From Spironucleus salmonicida (lineage: Eukaryota > Fornicata > Diplomonadida > Hexamitidae), in the NCBI GenBank assembly GCA_000497125.2, contig CM035320.1, positions 442,001 to 506,000 on the forward strand: a stretch of 64,000 nt of DNA. The letters run 5' to 3'. A program made the translations under genes and the position numbers. How positions within the stretch are numbered: the stretch's first letter is position 1; each line of letters starts with the position of its first letter. Positions 62,677 to 64,000 of the stretch are shown piece after piece. The notes under the pieces are model-generated. The model saw only the letters and a list, made by a program, of their open reading frames with translations. It was not told the DNA's origin and did no database searches.

Positions 62677-63261
62677 TCACTCTGCATCAATATTTCCTTC
62701 ACAGTATCTTTCGCATAATTTATCAATTTAGAAACCACGGGATATTTCTTAAATAGCAGTATTATTAGATTTTGCAACATTTGTAAATTTCTTAAGTTAT
62801 ACACCAGCATACTTTTATTCTGTTTCACTGCTATGATTGTAAGCTTGCACATCAAGAAACTTGGGAGCAATATTATTATATTAAAACTATGTTGGGATAA
62901 ATATAGATGGTAAAATTAATAAGATTAATAACACAAAAACAAAAAATGAATTTTAATTAAACTGATATGGTTCGTCAGTAAAAATAGTGGGATCAAGTTC
63001 TAGTTATTGATTTTCGACTATTTCAGCTCCATTTTAGTTCATTTTCTATATTTCGTATGCTAGATCTTTAATTGTGCTATGAAGCTCTAAAAATACTGAA
63101 TTATTTTGCTACTTTAACAAAGAATTTTCTGCCTCTAATTTAATATTTTCAAGCTATAATCGATCTAATACTTCCTACTATTACATTTATATTTCTTTTT
63201 ACTTTTCCCTATATTATTTAGAGGCCATCTTCTGCTTTTCTTTTGAATCTAATTCATCCAT
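62677..63261 (-). CDS. Membrane-anchored bZIP-like protein
   Basis: 194 residues, ATG at 63261, TGA at 62677-62679. Residues about 7-25 are a basic helix (KQKMASKQYREKQKEIQ) continuing straight into a leucine-zipper-like coil (VLDRLQLENIKLEAENSLLK) to about residue 70. After an acidic linker a single membrane helix follows at about 112-132 (NSFFVFVLLILLILPSIFI), then about 60 lumenal residues with two cysteines. Basic region, zipper, membrane helix and lumenal tail is the order in ATF6/CREB3-type ER-anchored transcription factors. The invariant Asn of classical bZIP basic regions is not obvious, so a plain coiled-coil membrane protein remains possible. Divergent from the 63332 gene, 70 bp apart. 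Confidence 0.7.
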
Positions 63262-63331
63262 TTTAAAACGGAATATGATGCTATGATGTATACCATTATA
63301 TAATATTATTATTTAAAAAATATTATACTAA

Positions 63332-63898
63332 ATGCCTGTGTATCAACCGCCATTATTTCATCTTAATCTGGGTTATAATGAAAATCATATGATTTTTAAC
63401 ATGTAAATATAAACAAAACAATATAATCCTAAATTTGTAGTATTCTAGTGCTCTAATAATCTTCTGCCTTAGATCTTAAAAAAAACCTCTCAACTTTAAG
63501 TCGTTTTAAAGAACTATTTGCATTACTTACTTTAAACTACATTATAGCCTATAGAACCACCAACTACAAACCTTTTAACTATTTTAACTAAAAATACAGA
63601 TTTTCTACTCACAATACTACAGTTAACCATTTAAAAAAACGGCAAATTCATTTTTGTGATTCCAGACTATTTATTCCTCAACCGCGATCTCACACCAACT
63701 TACAATGCGCTGCTCCAGCCCTTGCAGAACATCCTGAAAATCGTGTATAACCACTACACAGAAAATCACTATTTTGCGCTCAACAACACTCCTGCACCTA
63801 AGCACGTCGCTTTAAGCCAAAATTCAACGCAGCCACGCAAATCTCATATTACTGCCCAAATTCTAAAACCCAAAGTGACCGTTTACACGACTTACTGA
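63332..63898 (+). CDS. Unknown protein
   Basis: 188 residues, ATG at 63332, TGA at 63896-63898; the upstream third is full of TAA/TAG Gln codons. Leu/Asn/Thr-rich with hydrophobic stretches around residues 60-110 that are too polar to be certain membrane helices, and a basic Thr/Lys end. The start lies 70 bp from the divergent bZIP-like gene, implying a shared promoter region. No family recognised. Confidence 0.65.
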
Positions 63899-63910
63899 CA
63901 ATTTCTACCC

Positions 63911-64000
63911 TCACTTCTTCAAATTAACGATATTCTTCATGTCCGCCTGCCCTCTCTTCTGGCCTACGCACTCGACGATCCACACGATGTTCTCGATTTC
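63911..64000 (-). CDS. C-terminal end of a gene continuing beyond the window
   Basis: 29 codons and TGA (63911-63913) open to the window edge; ends QADMKNIVNLKK. GC-richer than the intergenic DNA and in convergent arrangement with the 63332-63898 gene (12 bp between stops). Too short to identify. Confidence 0.5.
   Translation of the reverse strand, partial: EIENIVWIVECVGQKRGQADMKNIVNLKK

Noticed and set aside
1-64000. Ciliate origin
   Set aside because: The code would fit, but no introns are needed in any long gene, no telomere-like ends or germline-eliminated sequence marks were seen, and the high-cysteine surface protein is diplomonad-like. Not excluded formally.
1-64000. CRISPR arrays, bacterial operons, ribosome binding sites
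   Set aside because: None seen; gene structure, snoRNA and intron-bearing tRNA are eukaryotic.

Overview
The window reads as nuclear DNA of a hexamitine diplomonad (Hexamita, Trepomonas or Spironucleus group; the AT-rich, repeat-laden character would suit Hexamita). The main reason is the genetic code. Read with the standard code nearly everything breaks into short frames. If TAA and TAG are read as glutamine and only TGA stops, the same sequence becomes long uninterrupted genes: dynein heavy chain (>3,520 codons), TOR kinase (2,559 codons), a 2,101-residue EGF-rich membrane protein, a 1,334-residue high-cysteine membrane protein and others. None of them needs a spliceosomal intron. The cysteine-rich surface protein with one C-terminal membrane helix and a basic tail also fits diplomonads. 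Ciliates share the code but would be expected to show introns in genes this long.

Layout. 1-10566 is a dynein heavy chain on the minus strand, running off the left edge. A U3 snoRNA lies upstream of it at about 10781-10970. Three small genes follow (11553-13706). 14111-24173 is a large inverted repeat (arms of 3,370 bp, unique centre of 3,323 bp) whose arms carry tRNA-Pro, tRNA-Tyr with an intron, and a 54-residue membrane protein. A 1,317-residue IQ-motif protein starts in the centre and ends in the right arm, and another gene crosses the outer end of the right arm. The left arm is therefore the copy, cut off at both ends. 24685-40143 holds a two-helix membrane protein, TOR kinase and the giant EGF/SLC35-like fusion, all on the minus strand. 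42624-53734 is a second inverted repeat (arms of 3,774 bp, centre of 3,563 bp) with two copies of an 874-residue coiled-coil protein and of a small divergent gene. Its centre holds a type I membrane protein that crosses into the left arm, two tandem ubiquitin-fold proteins with acidic tails, and a two-helix membrane protein. 53858-57862 is the high-cysteine membrane protein. 59523-64000 holds a type I glycoprotein-like gene, a RidA-family protein, a tail-anchored protein, a probable membrane-bound bZIP protein, an unknown gene and the end of another gene.

The genes do not form one pathway. The mixture of motility (dynein), growth control (TOR), ribosome and translation RNAs, and several surface or secretory-pathway membrane proteins is what a random piece of such a genome would hold. 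The most unusual features are the two very similar long inverted duplications, the EGF-SLC35 fusion, the acidic-tailed ubiquitin-fold pair and the membrane-bound bZIP. Coordinates and translations were worked out by hand; no database search was possible.
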